This document shows positions 8,916 to 20,607 of a stretch of 64,000 bases of DNA, in pieces. Under the pieces are notes generated by a model that saw only the letters and a list, made by a program, of their open reading frames with translations, ran no database searches and was not told the origin of the DNA. The translations under genes and the position numbers were made by a program. Within the stretch, counting starts at the first letter, position 1, and the number at the start of each line of letters is the position of its first letter. The stretch is taken from positions 424,058 through 488,057 of the forward strand of contig CANTFL010000034.1 of assembly GCA_947650285.1 (NCBI GenBank). The letters run 5' to 3'. Origin of the DNA: Hyaloperonospora brassicae (Eukaryota > Oomycota > Peronosporomycetes > Peronosporales > Peronosporaceae).

Positions 8916-9777
8916 ATGGGCAAGAAGCAGGGAGGCGCCAACACGAAGGTGGAGGCTGCGAAAGCCAAGAAGGCGGCCGCCAAGACAACGAAGGACGCTG
9001 CACAGTCTGCAGCAGATGCTGCGGCTGAGGCTGCAGAGTGGGCCAAGGGCTCAGACACACGCGCGGAGCGGAAACGTCAAGAGGACGAGCGAAAGCGCGC
9101 AGAGCTGGAGGCCAAAAAGGCCGAGAAGCAGAAGGTGTTAGCGCTGGAAGAGCACGCATTGAATGAGGACAAGCACGCTATCCGAAAGCAAAAAAAAGCA
9201 GTGAAAGAGGTTGCAAAGCCTTGGGAGGAAGCAGTCAAGCCAGTCGTGAAGAAGAGCAATCGGGGGGCAAAGAAGCAATCGGGCTTTGTTGTGGCTGATG
9301 GAGAGATCAGCAAGAAGCTTACGCAGGCCGAGATTTCGGCGTTGAAGGAGGCTGAGGAAGCTCGCACGGCTGGAAGGCCCGGAAAAAAGGAGATCAAGTT
9401 TGAAAACAAATTCCAGGCCAATAAGAACAAGAACAAAGACGAGCCATCAGAAGCGCGCAGTCTGGATGCAGCACTAGATCTGCTGATTGTGGGGGACAAA
9501 GAGCTCGGAAAGCATCCAGAGCGTAGAGCAAAGGCCGCTTACAAGGCATTTGAGGAGGTCATGCTGCCACAGGTCAAGGAGGATTTCCCGGGCTTGAAGC
9601 TATCGCAGTACAAGCAAAAATTGAGCGAAATGGTAGGATGCGGTGATCGTTGCGACGGTGTGTTTTTGACAGTGATTAACTGGTGCTCTTTTTTTGCCGT
9701 TTGCTATGTAGTGGCGTCGCTCTCCGGACAATCCGCTAAATCAGGAGAGTTTGGCTTATAATGCCAAGAAGCAGTAA
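8916..9777 (+). CDS. CCDC124: CCDC124/Lso2-family ribosome-associated coiled-coil protein
   Basis: Two exons, 8916-9632 and 9712-9777, joined over a 79-bp GT-AG intron, give 260 residues. The ATG at 8916 is chosen because M-G-K-K-Q-G-G-A-N-T-K matches the conserved family start. After a lysine/alanine-rich coiled coil (about 10-110) comes the conserved C-terminal part: S-L-D-A-A-L-D-L-L, H-P-E-R-R-A-K-A-A-Y-K-A-F-E-E and L-S-Q-Y-K-Q-K-L. Exon 2 supplies the family ending W-R-R-S-P-D-N-P-L-N-Q. Without the intron the frame would run into an unrelated tail, so the splice is well supported. Family members bind the ribosome near the inter-subunit and tRNA sites and are linked to hibernation and recovery of ribosomes. 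It is divergent from the sirtuin gene. Confidence 0.9.
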
Positions 9778-11030
9778 GCTGTAGGAGAGCTTGGCCGTGT
9801 GAGGCTAGGAGCAGTTCTGGAGGTGGATTGGTTGGATGCTTTTTGCCCAGGACTATATTCTCAGCCGTTGCAAGAGAGCGTGACGAAGACTCTCGCCTAT
9901 AGACCAAAGTCAGGTGAAAGAATAAAGCCTTGTTGTGTCTGAGAAGGTTCTGGCTGGAGCTAGAAGTGTAACCCCGTTTAGTGAGCCGATGCGGGCGTAA
10001 TGCGTTTCGGGACAAGGAAACTCAGTTCTGTGTTTTTGCTGGAGAATTCGTGTCCTCATTTGAGCCAGCTTGCGATCAAAGAAAACGTCATGTGCAACAG
10101 CAGCATCAAAAGCAATGGCGTTTCTGATCTCCGGATTGTCTTTACTGCATCACTATATGCAATTCAACAAGTCTGAGGGCAATATAGTTGAGCACGTAAC
10201 GATAACTTTTACTTCCTGCGGCTGTCGCTTCAGTCATTTTAGTCTCAAGTCAGCAGAACAATGTGATAGCAGAAAAGACACTTACATTCTCGCGTTGTCG
10301 TCATTTCCTCACTAGAACACCAAACAGTAGTGCCAGATGTCTTCGACGATGGCATTACAACGAAACAGAAGCGCACTCTTGGCTTGCTAATCGAATCGCG
10401 ATTTCGCCGACTTGTATTTGCAGCATCTATCATAAAAATGTACGACAATGCTATGCGTCACGTCTAGTCCTGTGCACCTTAAATGGCCGAAATCGCGATT
10501 CAATACACGCGCCATCGTAGCATAAACACAAGTCCTGATACCACGTATACCAAAACCGAAGTTTTCGTCACCGCGCAATCTCGAGCCAGCAAGGCTCTAA
10601 CAAAGAATTGTAAAGAGCAATTGGCTGTTTTGTTGAAAAGCTAATGCTGACATACCATATGCAATAGCATTTTGCGACATTGACGTCCACGCGTAGCACC
10701 TTAGGAAGCGAAAATCTCATGGCACAACGGTAACAGGAGGCAAAAGCCTTCGAAATCCAGGAGGATGACCTGTAGAGATGGACACATGAGCTGAAACGAG
10801 GTTACACGTCGACTGGTAGTCGACAATAGGTGTGGTGCACACAAGGGATGGGATCCCCTTTTAAAGTGATATTAGAACAGAGTATCAATTGTTGAACCCT
10901 GATGTCTGTCAACCATCGATTACGAGATCTTTTGAGAGGTTTAATCAGGACATTAGCGAGTAGGTTAATTTCGTTGTTCTGAGGTGTTCTTGTAGGTTAA
11001 AAGTAGAAATAAAATTCAGTTCCCATTATG
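9778..11030. other. intergenic, no gene seen; GC falls sharply
   Basis: This stretch includes the 3' untranslated region of the CCDC124 gene and then increasingly AT-rich sequence. Short frames on both strands have no recognisable motif. It marks the edge of the gene island. Confidence 0.5.
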
Positions 11031-11046
11031 GATCCGATAGACACGT

Positions 11047-11325
11047 GCCTCTTTGAGGCGTCTTGTGATCGTTGAGGAGATAGCAACGCCTTGTTAAGGC
11101 AGCTACTCCTTGTGCACTCTGTGCGTTGATTCTCTGAATCGTTTGGTCCCCCTGGAACAGGGACCGTAAGCTCTCTGAGCTTGTTGACTCTCTGAGTCGG
11201 TTCTTTGAACCAAACCTTAGCTCTCTGAGCTGTTGAGTCTTTGAGTCAGGTTCGCAGAACCAAAGTTGCTCGTTTAGCGTTAAAGTCTTCCTCTGACTTA
11301 AGGAGCTGTGTAGCTCCGCTACATA
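11047..11325. repeat. array of tandem mini-hairpins
   Basis: A run of small inverted repeats with about 5-bp arms and 3-nt loops, the loop usually TCT or TTT. Examples: GCCTC-TTT-GAGGC (11047-11059), GCCTT-GTT-AAGGC (11088-11100), GCAC-TCT-GTGC (11114-11124), GATTC-TCT-GAATC (11128-11140), AGCTC-TCT-GAGCT (11169-11181), GACTC-TCT-GAGTC (11186-11198) and GGTTC-TTT-GAACC (11199-11211). AGCTC-TCT-GAGCT recurs at 11219, followed by GGTTC-GCA-GAACC and GGAGCT-GTGT-AGCTCC. Part is also a direct repeat with a period of about 50 bp. The array ends just before the Copia LTR. Its origin is unknown; it may be a remnant of another retroelement. Confidence 0.7.
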
Positions 11326-11339
11326 AGTGATGAGCCGTT

Positions 11340-11553
11340 TGTAGGCAAGTATGCTTGTTGCAGTAGGAAGACGATAAAATTCTGTATTGAACATTTATGT
11401 CTCTTCTTATACCGCTCTCTTCTTCAAAGCTGTTCTCACCACTCATCTTTCCAAGCAGCTGTCCTGCCCTCTTCCCATCGAACGCATGACGCTAATCGAC
11501 ACAGCTTACCGAATATTCGATCCACCTAATAGCAAATCCCTTGCTTTCCTACA
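11340..11553 (-). repeat. Copia 3' LTR (left copy)
   Basis: 214 bp, TGTAG to CTACA. It is the same length as the copy at 16382, with roughly 85-90 percent identity by eye, which suggests an old insertion. Confidence 0.85.
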
Positions 11554-11566
11554 CTCCTCCTCGAGT
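11554..11566 (-). promoter_or_regulatory. Copia polypurine tract
   Basis: The plus strand reads CTCCTCCTCGAG. On minus this is a purine run abutting the 3' LTR, as needed to prime plus-strand DNA synthesis. Confidence 0.5.
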
Positions 11567-11749
11567 ACGTCTCCAATGAGGTCTCTCTCTCTTTTCCTCC
11601 GTCGTCGGTTTCTTTCCTCCGACCTTACACTTCTCACGCGCGTCCCATTCCTTGTCGCGCACTATGAAGCACTCATCTCGCCCGCTCTTGCTACTCCAGC
11701 TCCTCATTCGCGTCCCGCCCTTACTGGAGCCGCATGAGGTTGCGCAGCG

Positions 11750-14700
11750 CCCCCAGATTAGTTGCGTCGAGGGCCTTCGTCATCAGGTCCGCGATCATCA
11801 GCTCAGATAGAACATGCTACGCCGTGATATTCCGCGTTGAGCGAGGTCGCGTAGATGCTTGCGTCGCACGTCGATGTGCTTGGCCTTAATCGAGTAAGCC
11901 TCGCATTAGATCTGGATGATGGCTGCCTGGTTGTCCGCATGCATCAGCATAGGGACAACCAGCGCCATACCCACCTCTCCGAGCATCTGGAGAAATCCAA
12001 TGAGTTCGCGCGCGACCTCCGACGCCGCAACAAACTCGGCTTCTATTGTCGAGAGGCTCACACCGCACTATTTCTTTGCGACCCACGACAACGCCATCCC
12101 ATTTAGGAGCAAGGTGCCTCCCGTTAGCGACTTCCGGTCCTCTTTGTCATATGACAAGTCGGCGTCGCTGTAGGATTCGAGCTGCAGCGCGTCGCAACTC
12201 GTTCGTGCCGGCGCCATCTCGATCTTGAGCGATGAGGTGCCCTTGAGGCAATCTGCGACACGCTTGGAGAGCTTCCAGCCGTGCACCCGTGGTGAATGCG
12301 TCTGTCTAGTCGCTTGGTGCACTGCAAATGCAACGTACGGCCTCGATCACCTCGCGACCTACAGCAGGCTTCCGAAGAGCAACTAGAATGCGTTAATTGT
12401 CGCACCACCGCCTGCACTTGCTGTTTTTAGCAGTGCGGCATCGTCTACCACCTCGTAGCAGTCGTCTCCTATGGGCGTCTTCGTCGGGTTTGCATCGCTC
12501 ATCCAATGAGCATGCACGAGCTCCTTGATGGCCTCCTCCTAGTCGATGAGGTACGCGTTATCTCTTCCGAGCTCCACCATCATCCACAGGAACTAATGGA
12601 CGTGGTTGAGATCCTTGGTCGAAAGCGGCTCCAGGATCGCGAAGAATCTCTCTACCGCCGCGACGCTCGTTCCCGTTGCCATCAAATCTTCGCGTAGACA
12701 CCGAAAACGACCGACTCTTCGCCGTCGTGCTATGTAATAAAACCACATAACTGACACGGAGCGCACGTACCCTATGACTCATTTTCGCGAATGAAGCAAC
12801 TGTCTCCAGAGGCGCCCAATTGCTTCAGCCTGTACAGTATCCTCCGCAGTTCCAAGACGACCTCGCCTGGATGCGTAGCGCCAATCTTGCGCAAAGTGCT
12901 CTCCAAAACGGTCATACCGCGTGGCACCTGCAAGCAGATTTCGAGGTGTATTTCCCTCTCGGCAAGCACTAATGCGTTCGGAATGTCTCCGCGCTTGGTC
13001 TCCCCCCCCTTCACGTCGCTGGTAGCGCCAGCCCGACATTCTCGTCGAGATATTTATCACAGCGGCAAATGTCAGGTTGTAATCAACGCCAAGCACTTGC
13101 TCATTACCGCATGCGACAATCCTTGCCTGGTTTCGCTCGATCACTCCGTCGGATCCGTCTTGGTCTTAAAGACCCACTTAAAGTGAAGAGCGTTCGCGCC
13201 CGGGATGCGCTTCGTCACGCGCCACACGTCGTCGGAATCGAGCGCGGCGATTTACTCTTGCATCTGCCACTCCGCGCGCTTCGAGCTACGCATGGCCTCT
13301 CAATAGTTGAGTGGACCAAGCTGGAAGGATGCGCGGACCACCTCGTTCCTCGCATCTCGCTCATCTTGGCGCGAAGCTGCTTGCTTTCGCTTCGATGCGC
13401 GACGCATTCCGTGCGCTTGTCGCGCCCACGGCTTCTTGCTCTCCTCGCGAAGTTCACGACCATCTTGTGTTCTTCCACTGCCGTCGCAGGTCGCCACCGC
13501 TGCCTCTGCTGCCACCGCTGTCGCCGCTTCCTCTTTCACTTCGTCGTCTTGATCGCTGACCTCCATCGCGCGCTGAAGTTACGCATTCCGCGCGTCGGAC
13601 AGCGTAGATATGTTCTTCGCCTGTTGCGTGACGATCACCTTATTCTTTGGATGGAGGAGGACCTTGTACCCCTACGTCTCCTCACTCACGTGCCAATAAT
13701 GCATGTCTGCGATTACTGCTGCAGCGAGCTCTTGCGTGGATCGTGGTAGCCGTTACACGACCATCCGAAAAAAACGACGATGCTGCGCAAATCCATCGCC
13801 TTACTAGTCAGCACTTCGATAGGCGACGCTCTATTCGCGTTTGCTCGCGTAGGACTGCGATTTAAGATGTGGATGGCGGACTGCACCGCGTCGCCTTCAA
13901 AAACTAGAACGGCAGCGCGCACGCGAACATCATGCTGCGCGCAAGGTTTAGCACAGTCCGGTGTGTTCTCCCCACCTTATCGTTCGAGGCCTAGTTGCTC
14001 TCTTCAGACACTCGGCGCGCGACAACCGTGCGCTTGCAGAACAGGTCGACGTTGGAGTGCTAGCCACCGCCGTCTGTACGCAGTACGTGAAACTTGAAAC
14101 CGAATATCTTCTCAAAGTGGACGAGGAACGCCTTATACGACTTCTCCGCCGCTAACTTCGTGCTCGCAAGGAACACGCGGCAGTAGTTCGACTTATGGTC
14201 GATATAGTTGACCAGCTATCGAGTGCTGGGCCGATCCTGCGGCGTCATCGGGGCCTGAAGAACGGATCAGATGACGCCGCCAATCCTGGTGATTGGCGAG
14301 TTGGCGACGCTGTCTTGATGCGACTGCGCGTTGCGCGTCAGCTTACCCTCGCGGCAAAACACGCCCGATATGCTCTTGTTGTTGGACAGTCGGATGTCCA
14401 ACGCCGGATCGCGCGCCATACACACAACCGTATCAAACGCAAGGTGGCCGAGTCGCTTGTGCCAGTGTAGCAGCGATGCTTCGTGTATTCCGTACGCATC
14501 AGCACCCATTGCACGCGTTTCGAGCGTGGCCATGATCGCATATCCAGCGCTGTGCCTCACGCGTATCGCTGTAGTCTTAACGTACAACACGTTGCTGTCG
14601 ATCGCGAAATCGAACACGACGATGCCTTCGCTGCGCTGCGCTAGCGTGCATTTGTTGCTGTCGTATGCGAGGGTAAAACATTTGCTCAACAGCTTTCCGT

Positions 14701-15700
14701 AAGAGACGATGTTCTTCGCCAGACGCGGCGCAAGATAGACTCCGGCCAACGTTACAGTCATCTTCACACCGCGCGCGAAGACCACGAGGCGCATACCCTC
14801 GAAACGCGTCAGTCGCAGCAACTCATTATCTGCCATAACGATCACGTTAGCGCAAGTAGCTGTGTCGATCAGCAACGACTCATCGCTCACGAGGTGTCTG
14901 CTCGCGCCGCTGTCGAGGATCCAGCCACCTCGACCAATTCTAATCGCATCGTTTGCGGCTGGCACGAAGCCACCCGCGTAGGTTGCAACTCTCGCTTTGT
15001 CGCTCGCGGCTCGCGCGACTCGCACAAGCCGCTTTGCCTCGCGAGTTTTTATACTTCTTCTTGATTTTGGCTCCTTTTGTGCGAGTCTCTGACGATTTCT
15101 CCGTGAGCGCAAGCATTATGTCACCTCTGCCAATAGTGTTGCTCGTCTCGTCATCATCATACACGAATCTTGCCTTGCAGTAAGACACGACGTGCCCCGT
15201 ACTACCGCAGCGGAAAAACTTTTGCGTGTCTTGGCGCTCCTAATCATTATGCGCCGCAACAACCTCGCGACCGGCCGGTCCGCTGCCGAGCTCGACCAAC
15301 TGCGCAAAGGGCGCCGTCTCCTCAGCGTGGTGCAGTTAGTCGGACCGCGTCGGGTCGTGATTCGCCCACATAAAATTCATTAGCTGCGGCGACGCGTGAT
15401 GCACGATGTTGTCGAGCATAAGCGAGTCGGCGCCACCGCGCGTGTCGCAGAAGGCCGCCATATATATAAAGTGCTTGGCCCAGGTGCGTCGCGCTTCTTT
15501 CTAAGTCACTCACAGCTTCATGGCTTGGATCACTGTGATCGGCGTCTTGAAATGTAAGGCGCAGCTGCTCCATGACGCGCTCGAGTCTTGGCTTCTGCAC
15601 CCACCAAGTGTCGACCTGTTTGTGATAGTAGCGCTCCGCATTACCGGCTGAGAAATGGCAAAGGAGGTCGACCTTCACGTCCTCCGTTCACGAGAAAACG
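11750..15700 (-). pseudogene. Copia gag-pol remnant, many frameshifts
   Basis: On minus from right to left: a gag-like part (about 15320-15680, N-A-E-R-Y-Y-H-K-Q and V-M-E-Q-L-R-L-T-F); a zinc knuckle near 15180-15235 whose first cysteine is phenylalanine (F-x2-C-x4-H-x4-C); protease and pre-integrase (14267-15112, W-I-L-D-S-G-A-S-R-H-L-V and H-W-H-K-R-L-G-H-L); a broken integrase tail (13713-13922, I-L-N-R-S-P-T-R-A); reverse transcriptase (about 12560-13140, R-I-V-A-C-G, L-E-I-C-L-Q-V-P and L-Y-R-L-K-Q); and RNase H (12068-12420, S-Y-S-D-A-D and L-L-L-N-G-M-A-L-S-W). The expected catalytic Y-V-D-D position (about 12700) reads Y-A-K-I and then a stop, the result of a one-base loss plus substitutions. 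Confidence 0.85.
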
Positions 15701-16381
15701 CACGAAGCCTTCGCGAGGCTCACGGCGCGCATGAAGGTGCGTCCCCAGTCAAAGAACCCGCTCCCGAGCTCTTTGTAGAAGTCCGTCCCATCAAACTTGG
15801 GAATGTGGAGCTTTCTCTGACCCGCAGTCGGCATTCTATAACTTGCCGGTCACTTCTGCCATGTGCGTCGCAAGTGGTGCCACTTATTGACGCGGCGCGG
15901 ATATGGACTAGGACTCTCGTGCCGGCATGCGATACTGAGCTAACGGCTATCTACGCGGTGGTGCTATTGAGGCGAACATCTACTCGCCGTCATCTGGCCA
16001 GCGTGCGCGTGCGGGGTGCTGCTGGCTTCTCTCCCAGCGGCTTACGCGCGTCGGTGGTCATGGGGCGTCCACACATGTTCTCTCCAAGCTTAGACACAAA
16101 CATTACGCTCTCAAAAGCTCCAAGCGTCCTCTAGTGTTCGTCCCGGACGAACTACAAAGACTCGAGCCTCGACAGGCGGTTGGTCACTGCGGCGAGGGCC
16201 GCGAGAATACTTGTCATCGGTCGCCTCGCTACTTTCGCGAGCGGGCAATTCTTTGACGACTACCAGCGTGGTCGCCGATGAGGGCGCACGTGCTGGCAAG
16301 CCACGCTTGGCGCAGCTCCCGCGACACATTTTTGGTGTCTTGGCGGTCGTGTTAGCTGCTCTAGCCATAAAGCCCATAGCC

Positions 16382-16595
16382 TGTAGGCAAGTATGCTTGT
16401 TGCAGTAGGAAGACGAAAAGACGTTGTATTGAAACTTTATGTCTCCTATTATGCCGCTCTCTTCTATAAAGCTGTCTTCACCACTCATCTTGCCAAACAG
16501 CTACCCTGGCCTATTTCTATCAAACAAACGACGCTAATCGACACAGCGCGCCGAATATCCGATCCACCTAATAGCACATCCCTTGCTTTCCTACA
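16382..16595 (-). repeat. Copia 5' LTR (right copy)
   Basis: 214 bp pairing with 11340-11553. Just inside it, read on minus, is GGCTATGGGCTTTATGGC where the primer-binding site should lie. I could not assign a tRNA. Confidence 0.85.
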
Positions 16596-17212
16596 CCGTG
16601 CACATGCAGACTCGTTGCGTGGTCCGAAATTACGAGTAGACAACTGAAGTTCAGGTTGCTGAATATGTGGTCAAGGAGCCTTTTCAACGGTATCGTTATA
16701 AAGAAAGGGATTTAACCGTGTGTAAAGCAGACGGAAGATTGATGAATAGCAAAGCTAAAGATGTACAAATCGCTTTGACTCTGAAATATCTTGACTGATC
16801 TTTGGATCTGCTGATGATACCTCTGTTATCAGCTGAATTATTTTATACAAACTAGGAATTTACTGTGTAAAAAAACGTAGACCGCGGCAGGTTTTATTGT
16901 ATATTAATGCTTTGAACTACATACCGTCTGTTGTATGGAACATGTCATAGTGCACTCGGATTGAGCTGCAAGCCTTCACATATATAATCTTTTTTTCTTT
17001 AGATAATGCCCTGTTTTTACTTTGTGTTGGCTGAACTTTTTTGCACACACATTTAGTGTTTGCTTATGAGCGTTCACCCTTGAATACTAAACAAGCTTTT
17101 TAAATCGAAGCTTTTCATTGGTTACTGTATTTTTTATCATCCCTGTTGCATACCGTCAAATTTGCTCGATTGTTGAGGCATATTGTCTCCTTGCTGTGTG
17201 TTTGAACGTCTT

Positions 17213-17346
17213 TTGTCTTGATACTTAAACTTCCTGTTTGACAACTAGGTTTTCACGTCGGGAATCTTGATATTTGAACTTCCTGTTTGACAACTCTGTG
17301 GGCAAGTCATTTGTCTTGACATATGAACGTCCTGTTTGACAACTGT
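17213..17346 (+). repeat. three-copy spaced repeat, CCTGTTTGACAACT
   Basis: The unit TCTTGATAYTTGAAC followed by TTCCTGTTTGACAACT occurs three times (about 17215-17247, 17266-17296 and 17313-17343), spaced by about 50 bp with variable filler. A partial TTTGAACGTC precedes the first unit. Confidence 0.7.
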
Positions 17347-20300
17347 GCTTGTTAATTAATTAAAGAAATCTTCGCATATATCTCCCCGCAATTTTCTAGT
17401 GTAAGCGTCCAACCACCAATCATCAAAATGTCGATAATCGTTTATTTAATCCTTGTATCTTTGCTTTTGGTTGGTATTAAGATTAAATTATCCGAACCGA
17501 AACATGATGATATCATATGAGTTTCCGCAAATATATTTCCGCGCCATGTTAAATTATTTAGAGAAAGACGTGCTATTTCCAAACTACAATGAATAGCTTG
17601 GCCCCGCTACTTCAGATTGCAAAAACCCTTTTGAAGCAAGCGAAGGCAGTAAATAGTACCGATGCACAATTGTATAGTTACGTCGTTGTCAGATACACAA
17701 ATACACAGGCAATAATTGCAGTCACCGACGTAAACAATTTGGTCCTTGCCTATCCCAGTCATACCCCGGAGTGATACAATAGGAAGTCGCCAATATTGTC
17801 AGTTTCTGCAGATAGGATGCTCGTTCCCGGCCAGCACCCGGCGTAAAGAATCTGGTCGCTTACAAGTGCAAAACGCATGCATAGAAAAGCCCATACACCC
17901 ATCTCATAAGTTTGTACATCCTACCGAAATAAGATTCATAGATGACAACATTAGGTCTGGGTGTTTGATCGTTCTGGCGTGAAAGCATGTGGTGACATTG
18001 TCATTTCACTGCGCAATCGGCAATGGTATGTTAACAGCTCAATATACTTTCAATCTGCGCAACGACATCCGCAACACAATGCTGATTGGACTATATATAG
18101 TGGACGCCCTGACGGCCTTGCTTCCGACAAATATGTTTGTCACTTTTTATTGATACCCGCAAATTACACACGTGTATAACTCTTGACTTTGGCAAAGGAT
18201 ATCGCAAAAATGTACAGGGCTGAATGAGTCTGAATTGATGTAGCCGTACGAGAACAGCACACACCTTCATACAGCTCTCGTTGTCAATATTTGTGAACAA
18301 ATAGCGTCATCTGGGGCCAACTTTTTTATTTTCCATAAGAGCTTTGGGCAGTATTAAGCATAGAAGGCTAAAGCATTATTTTCGGTCTTTGTAAGAGACT
18401 TTGCAGAATGGCAAGATTATATAAGGGGTCTCGAGATTGGAAGCTACATGTAATCGTAACGGTGTATGGCTTAGGAAATTCCTATTGCTTTTCATTAAGA
18501 TGACTGGTATAGGGTTCCTTGAACGGGTATGACTCGGTAACAAGTACAACTTAGTGCAACGACATGAAAAGTGAAATACTTCAAATCATTTTGCGCAGAT
18601 TTCTATTCCACTTATGAACAATTATAGTCGTGTGCTCACCGCAGTGAATGTGTGTGGCACAAAAAACATTCTTTAACTTGTAAATATGAAAGCGTACCGG
18701 AAATTACGATTGAGAGAAAGGAGTATTCGGTATGTCGTAAAGCCTTTTTTGTTTTCACTCATTAAACTTACGTCAATCGTCGCTTGTCATCGTCCTTTTC
18801 ATAGGAAGGATACTTTCAGGTTTATTTGCAACATATTGCAACAGTGCGTGCTGGAACATTGGAAACCACTTCCGTGTCAGGAACAAAGTCATCATAATAT
18901 TTACGTGATGCAGCCTTAGGAATTGCATGAACTATATTGCTGCACGCGAGAGTAAAGGTATGTTACCCGTCGTGAGAATAAAAAGGCGTAAGTTTACATT
19001 GTGCGGGGCACGTTAAACCTCCTGCACTCATCCCGTAGCTTTATGTGACGAACCAGAGTAAGGTGTTGGTAAAAGATAGCAAAATGTTGTGTGCTCGTAC
19101 CCACATTCCGAGATTGAAACCAAGAATGGCCCAAATCTCTTAAGCGCAAACACTTGGTTTTTAAAGTACCAATAGATTTTAATACACACTGTAGTTTGTC
19201 CTTTATATACAAGCGACATTTAATTTGACACTATTCCGGATACGATCTTCAATATCTGGAAACTTGCAAAGGTGTTCGAACTCTGTCGTGCTAATCGATA
19301 CAAGAGAAGTATTAAATTACTTCACACACGCGTATTATTGTACAAAACATGCTAGAAATTCACCGTAGCTTTCCGATATATCATCAACAAAAGATTATCC
19401 CAGCTTTGAAGGAATCAGACAAACAAAATCAAGGTCTCGCTAAACTTGGGTATAAAGTACCCATATTTTTGTAAATGTTGTTATGGGTTTTAAGCACATG
19501 AATTTAAATTGTAGTGTTTTCGTTCCTCTGTGTTTATTACTGAAACTTGCTTGTATTTAGAGATACACTGAGCTGGACACCAATGAAATGAACTCTGTAT
19601 AGTTTGCCTTCAAGTAGTCGCCACATTCACCAAGAGGTAATGTAGGTGTCACAGAGAGAGTCTTGACAATAATTTACATTGTCAGTAACAATTCTGTAAC
19701 GCATGCACGTGCTAAGAACAAGTCAATATGGTCTTTCGGAAGCCTATAAGGCTTATTGCGGCCTCAAGTTTTAGTCACGTTTCGACCTCTCCAACCCTTT
19801 AAGGTATATGAACTGTGGACACGTCCCCTAGCCAATTGTCTCCGGTAATTACCGTCTTTGATATGGTAGTGAGAGTCATCAAACGATGAAACACGGAATA
19901 GGTGACATTATAAGTAGACACATCCACATTCAGGCATATTCACACAGCGAAAGTACTAAATAGGCCGTATAATTGTCATTCTATATATTATTCTTTCAAT
20001 CCACTGTATTTAAACATGTCGGTTTCAGCGAAAGTACTATCCCTGTACAAGGCTACACGGATTCAGATGTTAGCATACTATGAGTAATCAAGGTCTACTA
20101 ATTGTAGTGACACGAGGCAATACATGCAGAAGTTGGAAAATTAGGATTCATATATAATAAATAGAAGATGAGGTGAGTAATTGGCCATATTTGAAACATA
20201 AAAACGATTGTATCACATAATTGAACTTCAAATTGGCGAGCTCTCGCATATTCGATGGAATATATACGAATAGCAGAAGTGAAAAATGGTTATCTTACAC

Positions 20301-20555
20301 TCGGTATAGAAGTACTAGGAAACAGCAATCTGCAGCCCGCCAGCATTCGCTCTTGAGTCTCCTCGTCTGCCACAGAACACTCATGGCAATTGAGCGCGCC
20401 AGTTTATCCAATTGATTGTCTGCGCTTTCCTCTGTAACAGGATAGCTTACCGAACGATTGTGATGGTGTGCGGAGCTACAACGAAAGTAAAACGATTAAG
20501 TACGACATTGCACCGACTCGTAGACAATTCGCTGTAATACATCGTGTGAGGCACA

Positions 20556-20560
<5 letters not shown>

Positions 20561-20602
<42 letters not shown>
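20561..20602. repeat. TA dinucleotide microsatellite
   Basis: An uninterrupted TA run of about 21 units. Confidence 0.95.

Positions 20603-20607
<5 letters not shown>

Larger units (their letters stand above)
11340..16595 (-). mobile_element. decayed Ty1/Copia LTR retrotransposon
   Basis: Bounded by two 214-bp direct repeats (11340-11553 and 16382-16595) that each start TGTAG and end CTACA. The flanks read CCGTT on the left and CCGTG on the right, a probable 5-bp target duplication with one change. The polymerase gene reads on minus, so the 5' LTR is the right-hand one. A purine tract (GAGGAGGAG when read on minus) sits directly inside the left LTR where a polypurine tract is expected. Gene order on minus is gag, zinc knuckle, protease, integrase, reverse transcriptase, RNase H, which is Copia order. 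Many frameshifts and stops make it non-functional. Confidence 0.88.

Noticed and set aside
9704..10015. Minus frame of 103 codons over the end of the CCDC124 gene
   Set aside because: It overlaps a well-supported exon, is Ser/Arg-rich and has no motif; probably a shadow.
11047..11325. CRISPR-like array
   Set aside because: There are no constant repeats with unique spacers; the recurring unit is a hairpin shape with varying sequence, and the organism is a eukaryote.
11026..11394. 122-codon minus frame over the mini-hairpin array
   Set aside because: It crosses the Copia LTR boundary at 11340, so it cannot be one ancestral gene; openness is likely accidental.
20561..20602. TA tract as possible origin or regulatory element
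   Set aside because: A plain dinucleotide microsatellite without flanking structure.
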